Source: DASCOT01 sp965197275
Lineage (GTDB): Bacteria > Acidobacteriota > UBA890 > WLXD01
Direction of reading: 5' to 3'
Length of the DNA stretch: 64,000 bases
Assembly: GCA_965197275.1 (NCBI GenBank)
Contig: CBDAMQ010000030.1
Span: forward strand, 1-64,000
In this document: piece by piece, positions 9,294-19,461 of the stretch
Layout: each line of letters begins with the position of its first letter
Numbering within the stretch: position 1 is the stretch's first letter
Notes under the pieces: generated by a model
What the model saw: the letters and a program-made list of their open reading frames with translations, nothing else
The model's database searches: none
Told to the model about the DNA's origin: nothing
Position numbers and translations under genes: made by a program

Positions 9294-9375
9294 AGGCGGT
9301 GAAGCTACCGCACCGGGGTGGGCGAGGGTACCTAGAGGCCTGAACCCGTCGTACCGGAGTCGCCCCTGGCGTTGT

Positions 9376-11309
9376 CATGCAGCGAATCCCTTGAGGCGCC
9401 CAACGATCAGTGGTTGCATCCACGCGTCCCTCTACTGAACAAGCCAAGAAAGTGACTCAACAAGGGTCATTCCGGAATCCCGGGAGGTAGACAGTGGTTG
9501 GAGGATCGATGACTGAAACCAGGGCCCAGCTGTGGATCCTTTTGCTGGCGAGCCTGAGCATATCGGCGTGTCAGCCGTCAACGGAGGACGCGTCGCCAGA
9601 TGATGCAGGCGGTCCTGCCGACTTGGTCTTGCGGGGCGGTAAGTTCTTTACCGTCGACGAAGCCCAGGTTTGGGCGGAAGCCGTCGCGATCAAGGACGGC
9701 AGGTTCGTCTACGTGGGCGACGACGCGGGTGTCCAGAGCTTCGTCGGCCCCGACACCGAACGCCTTGACCTCGGCGGCAGGCTGGCAATCCCCGGCCTGG
9801 TGGATTCGCATACGCACCCGGGTCTGATGGGGCGGGAGACGGCCGGGTATACCGCGGTCCCCGTGGGTGGTGGTCGCAGAGGGAGGCTGCCCAGGGGTGG
9901 AACCAAGGAGGAGATCCTCGCGGCGGTGGAGGCGTATGCCGAGGCCAACCCAGACCTTGCCTGGATCGAGATGGGTAGCTGGTCCGCGGATCTGTACGGC
10001 GTCGCGGGTCCACACAAGAGAGATCTGGATCGCGTCGTGCCCGATCGACCAGTGAAGTTAGGAAGCGTCCATAGCGTTTGGGTCAACTCCATGGCGCTCG
10101 AGATGATGGGGGTCGACAGCAACACACCCGATCCGGTACCCGGCCTCTCATACTTCGTACGGGATGCGGATGGGGAGCCTACCGGCTGGATCAAGGAATG
10201 GGCCGCCTGGCCCTATTCGCAGCACCTTGCTGACGTTGACCGGGAGTCCAACAAGGAGGGTATCGACACCTTCTTGGAGTACCTGTCAGGCCACGGCGTT
10301 ACTTCACTCTTGGACGCTGGCAACAACAACAACCACGACCTCACCTATTCGTTGCTTGCCGAGCTAGAGGCAGCCGGTCGCCTGCCGATTCGCTACGAGG
10401 GCAGCTATCACATCTACCTGCCCGATCAGGTGCCCGGTGCAATCGATGAGCTACAGCGGCTACGCCGCACCTACGGCAGCGAACGTCTGACGTTCAACAC
10501 CATCAAGATCCACTTCGACGGCACGGACGAGATTCGTACCGGCGCGGTGCTCGAGCCGTTCAGCGATGACCCGGGCAACCGAGGCGCTACGCTCCTCGAC
10601 ACCGAGGAGTTGAGTGACTTCATCGTGCAGCTTCACGAAGCCAGGCTCGATCTGCACTTGCACATTGTGGCCGACCGGGGCGTTCGCATCGCGCTGGATG
10701 CCGTGCAAGCGGCGCGCAGCTCGGTCGACGGCGAGCTCTATCCGCGCGTCACCATCTGTCACCTCGACATCATCGATGCGGCTGACTACCCGCGGTTCAG
10801 ACAGCTGGGCGTGATCGCCAACTACACGCCCCAATGGCACGGCCTGGGAGACCGGCTGCCGTTGACCCACCTCACCCTCGGCGAGGAGCGCTTCGAGAGG
10901 ATGCTGTTGGTCCAGCCGTTATTGGATGACAGCGCTGTCGTGACCTTCTCCAGCGACGTCACATCGCTCGGGGGCATGGAGCGGGCCAACCCCTATCTGG
11001 GAATGCAGATCGGTCACAACCGCCAATACCACGAACAGGGCGAGGCCGCACCGATAAGGCTGCCGCTGAGCGAACGGCTGGACCTGAAGGATCTGATCAA
11101 GGGATACACCTTGAGCGGCGCTTATCAGCTCCGCATCGAGGACAAGCTCGGCTCGATCGAGGTGGGCAAGCTCGCCGATCTGGTGGTGTTGGATCGCAAC
11201 CTGTTCGAAATCGGCCGCTACGAGATCCACCAGGTCCGACCCGAGGCGGTGATCATGGAAGGCGAGATCATCAGTGGGAGCCTAGACGGCGCGCAGCTGA
11301 CGCCATAGC
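9376..11309 (+). repeat. long diverged duplication, copy 1 (amidohydrolase gene and leader)
   Basis: Similarity with 22377-24310 begins at GCAGCGAATCCCTTGAG, about 130 bp before the start codon, and stops at the end of the gene (CCATAGCGGCAGCTG). The leader carries the same GGTTGGAGGATCGATGACTG start region in both copies. The two copies differ at many scattered positions, so the duplication is not recent. Confidence 0.85.
9509..11308 (+). CDS. amidohydrolase family 3 lipoprotein (YtcJ-like), paralogue 1
   Basis: Putative metal-dependent hydrolase anchored as a lipoprotein: the leader ends in the lipobox SISAC (C near residue 21). The body has the amidohydrolase-3 pattern: small N-terminal beta sandwich (LVLRGGKFFTVDEAQVWAEA), metal ligands in GLVDSHTHPGLM, a catalytic lysine region, LHLHIVADRG as the second metal site, and a C-terminal KLADLVVLDRNLFEI. 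ATG 9509 is chosen because GGAGG lies 4 bases upstream. It is 599 residues, normal for the family. The sister gene at 22510 is similar over its whole length. Substrate unknown. It follows a tRNA gene by about 215 bp. Confidence 0.9.
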   Translation: MTETRAQLWILLLASLSISACQPSTEDASPDDAGGPADLVLRGGKFFTVDEAQVWAEAVAIKDGRFVYVGDDAGVQSFVGPDTERLDLGGRLAIPGLVDSHTHPGLMGRETAGYTAVPVGGGRRGRLPRGGTKEEILAAVEAYAEANPDLAWIEMGSWSADLYGVAGPHKRDLDRVVPDRPVKLGSVHSVWVNSMALEMMGVDSNTPDPVPGLSYFVRDADGEPTGWIKEWAAWPYSQHLADVDRESNKEGIDTFLEYLSGHGVTSLLDAGNNNNHDLTYSLLAELEAAGRLPIRYEGSYHIYLPDQVPGAIDELQRLRRTYGSERLTFNTIKIHFDGTDEIRTGAVLEPFSDDPGNRGATLLDTEELSDFIVQLHEARLDLHLHIVADRGVRIALDAVQAARSSVDGELYPRVTICHLDIIDAADYPRFRQLGVIANYTPQWHGLGDRLPLTHLTLGEERFERMLLVQPLLDDSAVVTFSSDVTSLGGMERANPYLGMQIGHNRQYHEQGEAAPIRLPLSERLDLKDLIKGYTLSGAYQLRIEDKLGSIEVGKLADLVVLDRNLFEIGRYEIHQVRPEAVIMEGEIISGSLDGAQLTP

Positions 11310-11443
11310 GGCAGCTGATCGTCGCCGTTGGTCCGTTTCCCCGCGCTCGCAATCCGTCCTACAAACTCACCATGTTCGGCGATTCGGACATCGGTCGGAA
11401 GCGATCTCTTGCTCAGGCGACGAACTACACGTCACCGACGCCC

Positions 11444-12853
11444 CTAACCGCGTGCCGATTCGTTCTGGGAGTACAACCACAGCGGCGCGTACGAAGCCAG
11501 CACGAAGAAGCCCACCCATGTCGAGCGCCAGCCGACCTCGAGGCTGTTCAGGTACACGATACCGACCAGGCACAGGGGAATATTGAACAGGCCGAAGACG
11601 AGCGCGACGTGCTTCCATCGCGCGGGTGCCTTGAAGGGCCTGTCCAACGCCGCCAGATGCGGGGCGTTCTTCGCTCTGACGTATGCGAAGAGGCTAATCC
11701 CGTTGGCGAACACGTAGCCGATCGCCGAAGCGGCGAGAATCGCCGTCGGCGTCCCGAGCAGGATGAGCCCGAGATTGAAGACCCCGATGGTGACCATGGC
11801 GGCGATCGGTGTGCCGTGGGCGTTGAGTCGACCGAACATGGCCGGCAGATTGCCCTCGAGCGCCATCGAGTGCATCGCCCGCGCCGCGCCCAGGTAGGCC
11901 GTCTGGATGATCAGGACCATCGCCGCGATCAACATGACGATGGCGATGACGGCGCCCGTATCGCCCAACGTGATTTGAGCCACGTTCAACATCGGCGAAT
12001 CGGTGGCGGCCAACACCGCCTCGATCCCGAGCGTTCCCGTCACCGCCGCCTGCACGAGCACGTAGCTAACCAGGCAGATCGCCCCGCACGCGAACAGGGC
12101 CTTCGGCACATCGGAAGAGGGATTCTTGTACTCCGGACCGTAGATGGCCGCTGTTTCCCACGCGCACGCGCTCCACTGGGCCATCGCGAAGACCCCCAGC
12201 AGGATCAGAACGTGCGGGCCATCCCACGCCCAGTCGGGCGGCAGCCAGGAGTCCGTAATGTTGGTGCTGACGAAGTCACCGGTGACGAACGGCGCCAGCG
12301 TGATGATGATCAGTGGCACGAAGGAGAAGAAGGCGAGGATGTAGCCGAACAGCGCGCTCGTCGTCAGGCCGCGGGCGTTGAGGACGATCAGCGTCGAAAA
12401 GACGAGCGCGCCGATGATCAGAGACAGGACGACATCGGGGGTGTCGCCCAGCGCCGGAACGAGGCCCTTCATATAGCCCCCGATCACGATCGCGTAGATC
12501 GCCAGCACGGGGTTCCAGGCGAACCAGTAGCTCCAGGCACTGAAGCCGCCGATGAACTTGCCCCTGTCGTACCTGCCGACGTGTTCGGGGTTTCGAAAGA
12601 CGTTCTGCGCGAACCCGGGCAGCCCGGAGGCGTTGGGGAAGGTCGTTGCGAGCTCACCGTAGGCCAGGTTCTGCATGAAGCCTTGCAGTACGGACAGACC
12701 CCACACGACGATGGCGAAAGCCCACAGGTAGCTCGCGAAGTATCCGATCGATGGCAAGATCAACAGGGGCACGCCAATCGCGATCGCCAGCCCCTGCTTC
12801 CAATCTATTGTCCGGTCGAGCGTGTTTGCCGACGCCGCACCTTCTTCTGACAT
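11444..12853 (-). CDS. APC-superfamily amino-acid permease
   Basis: Inner-membrane transporter of about 469 residues with roughly 12 hydrophobic segments. It opens with a short hydrophilic tail, then GLAIAIGVPLLILPSIGYFA, matching the first helix and glycine-rich substrate site of APC permeases. Later segments include ARGLTTSALFGYILAFFSFV and MHSMALEGNLPAMFGRLNAH, a family signature. The start ATG 12853 is the first in a hydrophilic leader; a GTG 12 bases upstream is also possible. It lies 128 bp downstream of hyuB in the same direction, so uptake of a hydantoin, oxoproline or related cyclic amide for that enzyme is a reasonable inference. Confidence 0.88.
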   Translation of the reverse strand: MSEEGAASANTLDRTIDWKQGLAIAIGVPLLILPSIGYFASYLWAFAIVVWGLSVLQGFMQNLAYGELATTFPNASGLPGFAQNVFRNPEHVGRYDRGKFIGGFSAWSYWFAWNPVLAIYAIVIGGYMKGLVPALGDTPDVVLSLIIGALVFSTLIVLNARGLTTSALFGYILAFFSFVPLIIITLAPFVTGDFVSTNITDSWLPPDWAWDGPHVLILLGVFAMAQWSACAWETAAIYGPEYKNPSSDVPKALFACGAICLVSYVLVQAAVTGTLGIEAVLAATDSPMLNVAQITLGDTGAVIAIVMLIAAMVLIIQTAYLGAARAMHSMALEGNLPAMFGRLNAHGTPIAAMVTIGVFNLGLILLGTPTAILAASAIGYVFANGISLFAYVRAKNAPHLAALDRPFKAPARWKHVALVFGLFNIPLCLVGIVYLNSLEVGWRSTWVGFFVLASYAPLWLYSQNESARG

Positions 12854-12981
12854 GGTCTTTTGCACCCCGAATCATCCAAGGATTTGAGTTCGAGGGTGTA
12901 TCAGTCGTCGTCCAGGAAAGCCACCGCGAGCGCGGCACCCACCCTCCTTGAGCGGCTCGCTCGAACTCGGCAGGCAGTACT

Positions 12982-14646
12982 TCAATGGCCACCTGAGAGG
13001 GCTCGCGCACGGCCGCTGACCTTTCGCTCCCTCACGTCCCGCTCCGCTGCGGCTTCGACCCGCTCTGCCGGTCGACCGTATCCGCCACCGCCGCCGCTGA
13101 GCACCTCGATCACATCGCCGCGCCGCAGTACGGCACTGGTAACGCACGGTAGCCGCTCCTTTCCGCCGTCGTGCCGGATCAAGTTGAACGCCCCGGTGCC
13201 GCCCGGCTCGCCGCCGAACAGGCCCGCCGGGCCAGCGTCGTGGCGATCGGAATAGGAGGCGAAGATGACACCATCCCTGAGGGCCTCGTAGGACCGTTCG
13301 ATGCCCAGGCCACCTCGTCGCCGTCCCGGTCCACCGGTGTCCGGCCTGAGCCTGTACGCGACGACCCGAAAATAGGGCGACTCCAGCTCCAGCGCCTCGA
13401 TGGGCGCGTTGGCGCAGTTGGCCATCGGGTTGTCGAGGCCATCCATCCCGTCGTGGTTCGGCGCCGCTCCCCAACCGCCGCCGATGATCTCGATGACGAT
13501 CCCGTACTCGCCCGTCTGCCGGTTCAGGTGGCTGAGCGCCACGGACGTGGTGGTATCGAACCCGGTGGCAATCACCCGCTCGGGCACGGCCTCGCTGAGC
13601 GCCCGGACGACGGCGTTGTGGACTCGGCAGCCCGGGCTCATGCGGGCACGCACCGCGGCCGGCGGCCGCGGGTTTAGGATCGAGCCGTAGGGTACGTCCA
13701 CGGTGATCGGACGGTTGCATCCACCGTTGAACGGGATGTCCGACTCGTGGAGCACGCCACGGATCGCCGCCTGGACGGCCGAGATAGTGGAGGCCACGGG
13801 GCAATTGATGTTGGCCGGTACCTGCTCCTCGGTGCCGTCGAAGTCGACGTGGACCGCCGTGCCATCGACCGTTACGCGCGCCGCAATGCGCACCGGATCG
13901 AGCCCCCAGGGAGCGGCCTCGACGAAATCCTCGCCCGTGTAGACGCCGTCTGGGATCTGCGCGATGCCCTGCCGAATGCGGCGCTCCGCGTAATCCTGCA
14001 GGTCGGCCATGACCTGGACGACCGTCTCCGTGCCGTACTTCTCGGCCAGCTCGCGGACGCGCCGATCGGCGGTGTTGTTGGCAGCGAACTGGGCGTTCAT
14101 GTCGCCGAGGACCTTATCGGGCACGCGGACGTTGGCGCGGATGAACTGCTCCACGAAGCCACGGTTCCAATCTCGGCTGATGCTGAACCGCGAGGCTGGC
14201 AGCCGGATCCCCTCCTGGTACAGCTCGGTCGCCTCGGCGTTGAGGCCGGGCATGCCGCCGCCAATCTCGACGTGGTGCGCAACGCTGGCGCCAAACCCGA
14301 GCGGGGCGTCGTCGACGAAGATCGGGGTGAACAAGAAGAAGTCGTTCAGGTGCTGGCCGCCGTCGAAGGGATCGTTGGTGATGAACGCATCGTCGGGGGT
14401 CAGCGCCCGCAGGTCGAAGCGGTCCGCGATGGGCCGGAACGCCGCCGAGATCCCGCCCGTCTGCATCGGGATCATCTCGGCTTGAGCAACGACGTTGCCC
14501 TCGAGGTCCAGGATTCCAACCGAGAAGTCACGCGCCTCGCGTACGACCGTGGAATAGGACGCGCGCCGCAGGTTGACGGCCATCTCGCGCGCGATGGCGA
14601 GAAGCCCCTTGCCAACGATGTTGAGGGTGGTCGCGTCGAGGGACAT
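12982..14646 (-). CDS. hyuB: hydantoinase B / oxoprolinase beta family protein
   Basis: Partner of HyuA in ATP-dependent opening of cyclic amides such as N-methylhydantoin or 5-oxoproline. The 554-residue length is usual. Family segments seen are MIPMQTGGISAAF, ITNDPFDGGQHLNDFFLFTP, HHVEIGGGMPG, VHVDFDGTEEQVPANINCP, and the C-terminal GGGGGYGRP. The gene begins 4 bases after the hyuA stop codon, so the two are almost certainly cotranscribed. The very end (ERDVRERKVSGRARALSGGH) is the normal tail. The precise substrate is not shown by sequence. Confidence 0.92.
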   Translation of the reverse strand: MSLDATTLNIVGKGLLAIAREMAVNLRRASYSTVVREARDFSVGILDLEGNVVAQAEMIPMQTGGISAAFRPIADRFDLRALTPDDAFITNDPFDGGQHLNDFFLFTPIFVDDAPLGFGASVAHHVEIGGGMPGLNAEATELYQEGIRLPASRFSISRDWNRGFVEQFIRANVRVPDKVLGDMNAQFAANNTADRRVRELAEKYGTETVVQVMADLQDYAERRIRQGIAQIPDGVYTGEDFVEAAPWGLDPVRIAARVTVDGTAVHVDFDGTEEQVPANINCPVASTISAVQAAIRGVLHESDIPFNGGCNRPITVDVPYGSILNPRPPAAVRARMSPGCRVHNAVVRALSEAVPERVIATGFDTTTSVALSHLNRQTGEYGIVIEIIGGGWGAAPNHDGMDGLDNPMANCANAPIEALELESPYFRVVAYRLRPDTGGPGRRRGGLGIERSYEALRDGVIFASYSDRHDAGPAGLFGGEPGGTGAFNLIRHDGGKERLPCVTSAVLRRGDVIEVLSGGGGGYGRPAERVEAAAERDVRERKVSGRARALSGGH

Positions 14647-14649
14647 CCG

Positions 14650-16653
14650 CTACCGCCTCCTCATCTCGAGGTTCGTCTCTGCGTCGACCGCAAAGGACCA
14701 TCCGGGGGGGACGAAGGTCGTCGCGGTAGCTTCCTCGACGACCGCCGGTCCCGCCGTCTCGAAGCCAGGGTCGAAGCTCTCCCGCCAGTAGAAGGTGCAC
14801 GGTATCCGGGTGCCACCGATGAGGACGGGCAATTGCTCCGGTCGCCCGCGGTCCCCCCGCGGCACGCGCAGGGCCGCGGACTTTGGGTGGGCGTCGACCA
14901 CCGAGAGACGGTAGGTGACGATCTCCAGCGGCTCCCCGGGCGTGGCGTGCCCATAGCGCACGCGGTGAAGATCGTGGAAATCGGCCGCCACTCGGTCCAG
15001 GGTCAGCTCCTCCAGCGAGATCGGCACGGTCAGCTCGAAGCCCTGTCCACGATAGCGTAGGTCCAGGCCCAAACGCACGTGACAGCTCTCCGTCTCGATG
15101 CCCTGCTCGGCGACCTCCTCCAGCGCGGCGTCGGTCAGCTCGGCGAAGCCAGCCCGCACCTGATCGACGGTGCTGTCTCCGAGCGGCCGCGCGTCGGTGC
15201 GCGCGAAGTCACGCTGGAAGTTGCCGACCAGCAGGCCGTAGGCGGAGATCAATCCCGGGTATGGGGGGATGACGATGCGACCGATGCCGAGCTCCTCGGC
15301 AACCGAGGCGGCGTGCAATGGGCCAGCGCCACCGTAAGCGACCAAGGTGTAGTCGCGCGGATCATGGCCGCGCTCCGTGGAGACGAGCCGGATGGCGTTT
15401 GCCATCGTCGAGCTGGCCACCCGGTAGACATCCTCCGCCAACGCCTCCGGCGGCGATCCCGTCTGGCGCGCGAGGCCCGAGAAGGCCATTTCGGCAGCCT
15501 GGCGATCGAGGGAGATCTCGCCGCCGAGAAAGTGGCCGGGACGGATGAGGCCACGCAGGACGTTGGCATCCGTCGTCGTCGGCAGGCTCCCACCGCGGCC
15601 GTAGCTGGCCGGCCCCGGGTCGGCACCGGCGCTCTGCGGCCCGATCTGCAGCATACGGCCGGAGTCCAACCACACGATGCTGCCACCCCCGGCGCCGATG
15701 CTGACGATATCGAGCATCGGCACCTTGATCGGTAGGCGCGCGATCGTCGCCTCGGTGGTGACCTCCGGTTCGCCCGCCGCCACCAAGCAGACGTCCGTGC
15801 TGGTGCCTCCCATGTCCATCGTAACGATGTCTTGGATGCCGGCATCGCGCGCGATGCTGAGGGCGCCCGCCACGCCAGCCGCGGGCCCGGAGAACAGGGT
15901 CCGTGCGGGATGCTGGCGAACGTAGTGGGCCGGCAGCAGCCCGCCGTTCGACTGCATCATCCAGATCGACGACAGCCCGCGCGCTACGATCTCGCGCTCG
16001 AGCCGCCCCAGGTAACGGTCGATGACGGGCTTGACGAAGGCATCGATGGTGGTGGTGCTAGCGCGCTCGTACTCACGAAACTCGGCGACAACCTCGCTCG
16101 AGATGGAGACATGCAGCCCCGGGTGCAGCGTCGACGCCATCTCCTTGAGGCGGCGCTCGTGCACGGGGTTCTTGTAGCTGTGCAGCAGGCAGATGGCGAT
16201 CGCCGTAATCCCCTCGGCGACGAGCTCCGCTAGCCCTGCGGCGACGTCGTCGACATCCACGGCCCGCACGATCTTGCCGCTCGCATCGATTCTCTCCGGC
16301 ACTTCCCGGACCAGGTCGGCCGATACCAGCGGCGCCGGCTTTCGATAGTGAAGCTCGTAGATCGATTCCCTGTCCTGCCGTTGCAGCTCGAGCAGGTCGG
16401 TGAAGCCAGCGGTGACCAGGAAGCCGACCTTGGCCCCGCTGCGTTCGAGGACCGCGTTGGTGGCGACGGTTGAGCCATGCAGCAGCTCGGCGTCGGAGAG
16501 CGTCAGCCCGTCGAACGTGTCGAAGCCAGTCAGCACACCGTCGGCCGGATCGCCCGGAGTGGAAAGGACCTTCGCCGTCGCCAGGATGGCCCCATCATCG
16601 GCGGCCACGATCAGGTCGGTAAACGTCCCCCCGACCTCCGCTCCCACCTTCAT
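14650..16653 (-). CDS. hyuA: hydantoinase A / oxoprolinase alpha family protein
   Basis: ATP-binding subunit of the hydantoinase/oxoprolinase pair, 667 residues. It has the N-terminal Hydant_A_N nucleotide-binding motif VGAEVGGTFTDLIV, the central phosphate-binding MDMGGTSTDVCLV, and PGPASYGRGG. Start ATG 16653 is chosen because VGAEVGGTFTDL follows immediately, as in the family; the open frame runs 25 codons further but without family similarity. First gene of a leftward hyuA-hyuB-permease group. The kinase pseudogene upstream starts beyond it in the same orientation. Confidence 0.92.
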   Translation of the reverse strand: MKVGAEVGGTFTDLIVAADDGAILATAKVLSTPGDPADGVLTGFDTFDGLTLSDAELLHGSTVATNAVLERSGAKVGFLVTAGFTDLLELQRQDRESIYELHYRKPAPLVSADLVREVPERIDASGKIVRAVDVDDVAAGLAELVAEGITAIAICLLHSYKNPVHERRLKEMASTLHPGLHVSISSEVVAEFREYERASTTTIDAFVKPVIDRYLGRLEREIVARGLSSIWMMQSNGGLLPAHYVRQHPARTLFSGPAAGVAGALSIARDAGIQDIVTMDMGGTSTDVCLVAAGEPEVTTEATIARLPIKVPMLDIVSIGAGGGSIVWLDSGRMLQIGPQSAGADPGPASYGRGGSLPTTTDANVLRGLIRPGHFLGGEISLDRQAAEMAFSGLARQTGSPPEALAEDVYRVASSTMANAIRLVSTERGHDPRDYTLVAYGGAGPLHAASVAEELGIGRIVIPPYPGLISAYGLLVGNFQRDFARTDARPLGDSTVDQVRAGFAELTDAALEEVAEQGIETESCHVRLGLDLRYRGQGFELTVPISLEELTLDRVAADFHDLHRVRYGHATPGEPLEIVTYRLSVVDAHPKSAALRVPRGDRGRPEQLPVLIGGTRIPCTFYWRESFDPGFETAGPAVVEEATATTFVPPGWSFAVDAETNLEMRRR

Positions 16654-16737
16654 GGCTGGCGCACTCGGTTTTTCTCGCTTCTGGACACTTTCGAGATTCC
16701 GTAAGTTGCTGATTCTAAAATGGTTCACCGCCGATCA

Positions 16738-19447
16738 TCAGGAGCCCCCGGTCGGCACTAGCCGGTTCAATTCCTCGAACCAGTTGACGACGACGTTGAT
16801 GCGCTCGCCGCCCTCCGGGAGCCGGACGATGTAGAAGTTGCCGTCGGCGTCCAAGCCGTAGTTCTGATTGCGGCCCCCCGGCTCGACGTGGAAGCGGCCC
16901 GTAAACAGCAACTCGGGCTCGCCGGCCCGGAACTCCGGGTCGGTCGCCACCGGCACGGCGTAGAGTCCCCTGCCCCACCGGTAGTACATCTCGCTGCCGT
17001 CGGCCGACCAGCGCGGCTCGCGACCACCACCAACCGACACCTGAAACTCGGGCTGACCGGCGGGATAGGGCCGTACGTAGACTTCCTCGCGGCCCGAGGC
17101 GTCGGACATGTAGGCGACCCAGTCGCCGTCGGGGGAAAACACCGTGGAGCGCTCGCTGGCTGGGGTCACCAGGAACGCTTCCGGCGTGGGCTCGCCCTCG
17201 AGCGGCACCATCCAAATGTCCCGGCCAGTCTTCGGGTGGACCTCATAGTAGGCAACGCGCCGATCGTCAGGCGAGACATCCGTGACCCACAAGCTCGTTG
17301 CGCTGCTAGATACCAGCTCCGTCACCTCCTCCGACCGGTCGAGCGGGCGCCAGCCCACGAAGCCACCCTGACGATCCCCGAAGACCACGCTCTGGCCCTC
17401 ACGCCGCCATTTCGAATTGAAGCCCGGAGCAAGGCGGCTAGCCGCACCGCGTTCGATTTCCTAGACGCCGATCGTCGGACTGCCAGTGATCAAGTAGCCT
17501 TGGGTGAACGCCAGCCGTGTGCCGTCGGGAGAAAGCACCGGAAACAGGTACTCGCCGCGCTCGAGGCCGGGCAGCTCTTCGACCCGGCCCTCGCGATCGA
17601 TCTTCACGATCGACCGCCCCCCGATCGGATCCACCCCGTCGGAGTAGACGAGCGTCCCCGCTGGAGAAACATCCAGGTTAATGACCCGATCGACCAGCGC
17701 TGTCCTGCCGCCCCTAGTGCGCAAGGCATCGACGTCAAAAGGAACGACGAACAGCTGCTGGGCGTCCAGGACCAACAGCTGCCCCGGAGCCGCGTAGAAC
17801 GCCTTCGTGCCCCGGCCGATTGCAGAGACCCGACCTGACTCCAGGGACACGATCTGAAGCTGACGGCCACCATCGGATGCGCTCGCAACGAATAGGATTC
17901 CATCACCACCGGGCAGGATCTGCGGATTCGCGTGCTGAACTTCGCCCCTTCCGGCGTCGAGGGTCGTCAGCGGCACCGGCGTCCCACCGGAGGCGGCGAC
18001 CCGGAATAGGCCGGCGTTGGTCGCCAGTAGTGCGAAGGTAATCTGATCGTCGTCGCCCCACACCGCAGAGCCGTTGGTCGACGAAGCGGCGCAGACCGTG
18101 GTCGCCCGACCGCCCGCCAGCTCGACCTGCTTGAGCTCGCCGTCGGCGAAGAAGCCGAGACGGCTGCCGTCGGGAGAAAAGAAGGGCCCTCGGGCGTTGT
18201 CGGTGTCGGGAATCGGGGTTGGCTCGAGCTCGTCGACGCGCCGGCGGAAGAGCTGTTCGCCCTCGTCGCCCGGCGCCAGGTACACGATCGTCCGGCCGTC
18301 CGGCGACACGGCGAACGGGGCCGCAAGAAAGTCCACCACTTCGAGTTGACCCCGATCGATGGAGAAGCGAACGAGTGAGGTGTCCGCGGATCCCACCGGT
18401 CGGGTAGCCCACGCGGCTACCGCGCCCACGATCGCCACAGCGGAAACGAACCAGGGCACCGTGCGCCTCCAGGTCGCCGACGGCCGCGGCATCGCAGTGC
18501 CCGCCGGCGCGGTGCTCGCTCGGTCCCCAACCCCCAATCCGATCCCAGTCCCCGCTCCGCCCGGACTCCCGAGCGTGCCCCTCTCCACCTGGCTCGCAAC
18601 CGCGCGCAAATCCACCACCAGGTCGTCGGCGTGCTGGTAGCGCTCCTCCGGCTCCTTCGCGAGACACTTGCAGGTCACTCTGCCGAGCTCGGCGGGCATC
18701 TTGCCCAGTGCCTCCGTGAAATCCCGGGGCTCATCGTGGAGGATCTTCGACAGAGTGTCGGGCACGCTTTTGCCCGAGAACGGCTCCACGCCCGCGACCA
18801 TCTCGTACAGTACGCACCCGAACGCGAAGGTATCGGCCCGATGGTCGATCTCCTCGGAGCCCTCAACCTGCTCCGGGGCCATGTAGCCGGCAGTGCCCAT
18901 CACCTGACCGGCCACCGTGTCCCATCATCGTGGGTGACTGCGTTGCACCGCCCGGTGAGCCCGACACCGCCACCTCGGTGAGCTTCGCCAGCCCGAAGTC
19001 GAGCACCTTGGCGTGGCCTTCCCTGGTGACGAAGATGTTCTCCGGCTTCAAATCCCTGTGGATGATCCCCGCGGCGTGTGCCGCAGCCAGCGCCTCGGCG
19101 ATCTCGGTAGCCAACCCGAGCGCCCTCTTGAGCGGCAGCGCACCCTTCTGTAGCGGTTCCCGCAGCGTGTCGCCGTCCAGGTACTCCTGCACCATGAAGT
19201 GGGTGCCGTCCTCGGTGCCGACATCGAAGACCGCTGCGATGTGCGGGTGGTTCAGGGCGGCGGCAGCGCGGGCCTCCTGCTCGAAGCGGGCGAGTCGCTC
19301 GGGGTCAGCGGCGAACTCGGCGGGCAGCACCTTGATGGCCACCTTGCGGCCCAGGCGAGAGTCCTGCGCCAGGTACACCTCGCCCATGCCGCCAGCGCCG
19401 AGCTGCTCGGTGATCTCGTAGGGGCCTAGTTTGGTGCCGGGTTCCAT
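16738..19447 (-). pseudogene. Ser/Thr protein kinase with TolB-like propeller, one frameshift and one stop
   Basis: Read together, three frames make one large kinase. The N-terminal part (from 19447, MEPGTKLGPYEITEQLGAGG) has the glycine loop, VAIKVLP, HRDLKPEN and DFGLAKL. After one extra base near 18920 the sequence continues GTAGYMAPEQVEG and the C-lobe. A membrane segment (WFVSAVAIVGAVAAWATR) leads to a TolB/WD40-type propeller. At 17461-17463 a TAG replaces what is probably TGG (GV-stop-EIERGAA), and the frame then runs on to 16738, ending INVVVNWFEELNRL. Without the two lesions the product would be about 900 residues. Such kinases are typical of Acidobacteriota and related groups. A sequencing error is possible for the frameshift, less so for the stop. 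Confidence 0.87.
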
Positions 19448-19461
19448 GGCGCTGTCCCTAG

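Noticed and set aside
11372..12850. A 492-residue plus-strand protein opposite the permease
   Set aside because: Composition is Arg/Asp/Gln-rich without motifs, as expected for the antisense of a membrane protein gene in high-GC DNA; the minus-strand reading has clear transporter features.
17461..17463. TAG read as tryptophan or another amino acid (recoding)
   Set aside because: Another in-frame TAG occurs only in an already broken gene, while intact genes have no internal TAG; simple mutation is enough.
18900..18930. Programmed frameshift in the kinase gene
   Set aside because: No slippery sequence or following structure is evident, and similar single-base insertions occur in unrelated genes nearby.
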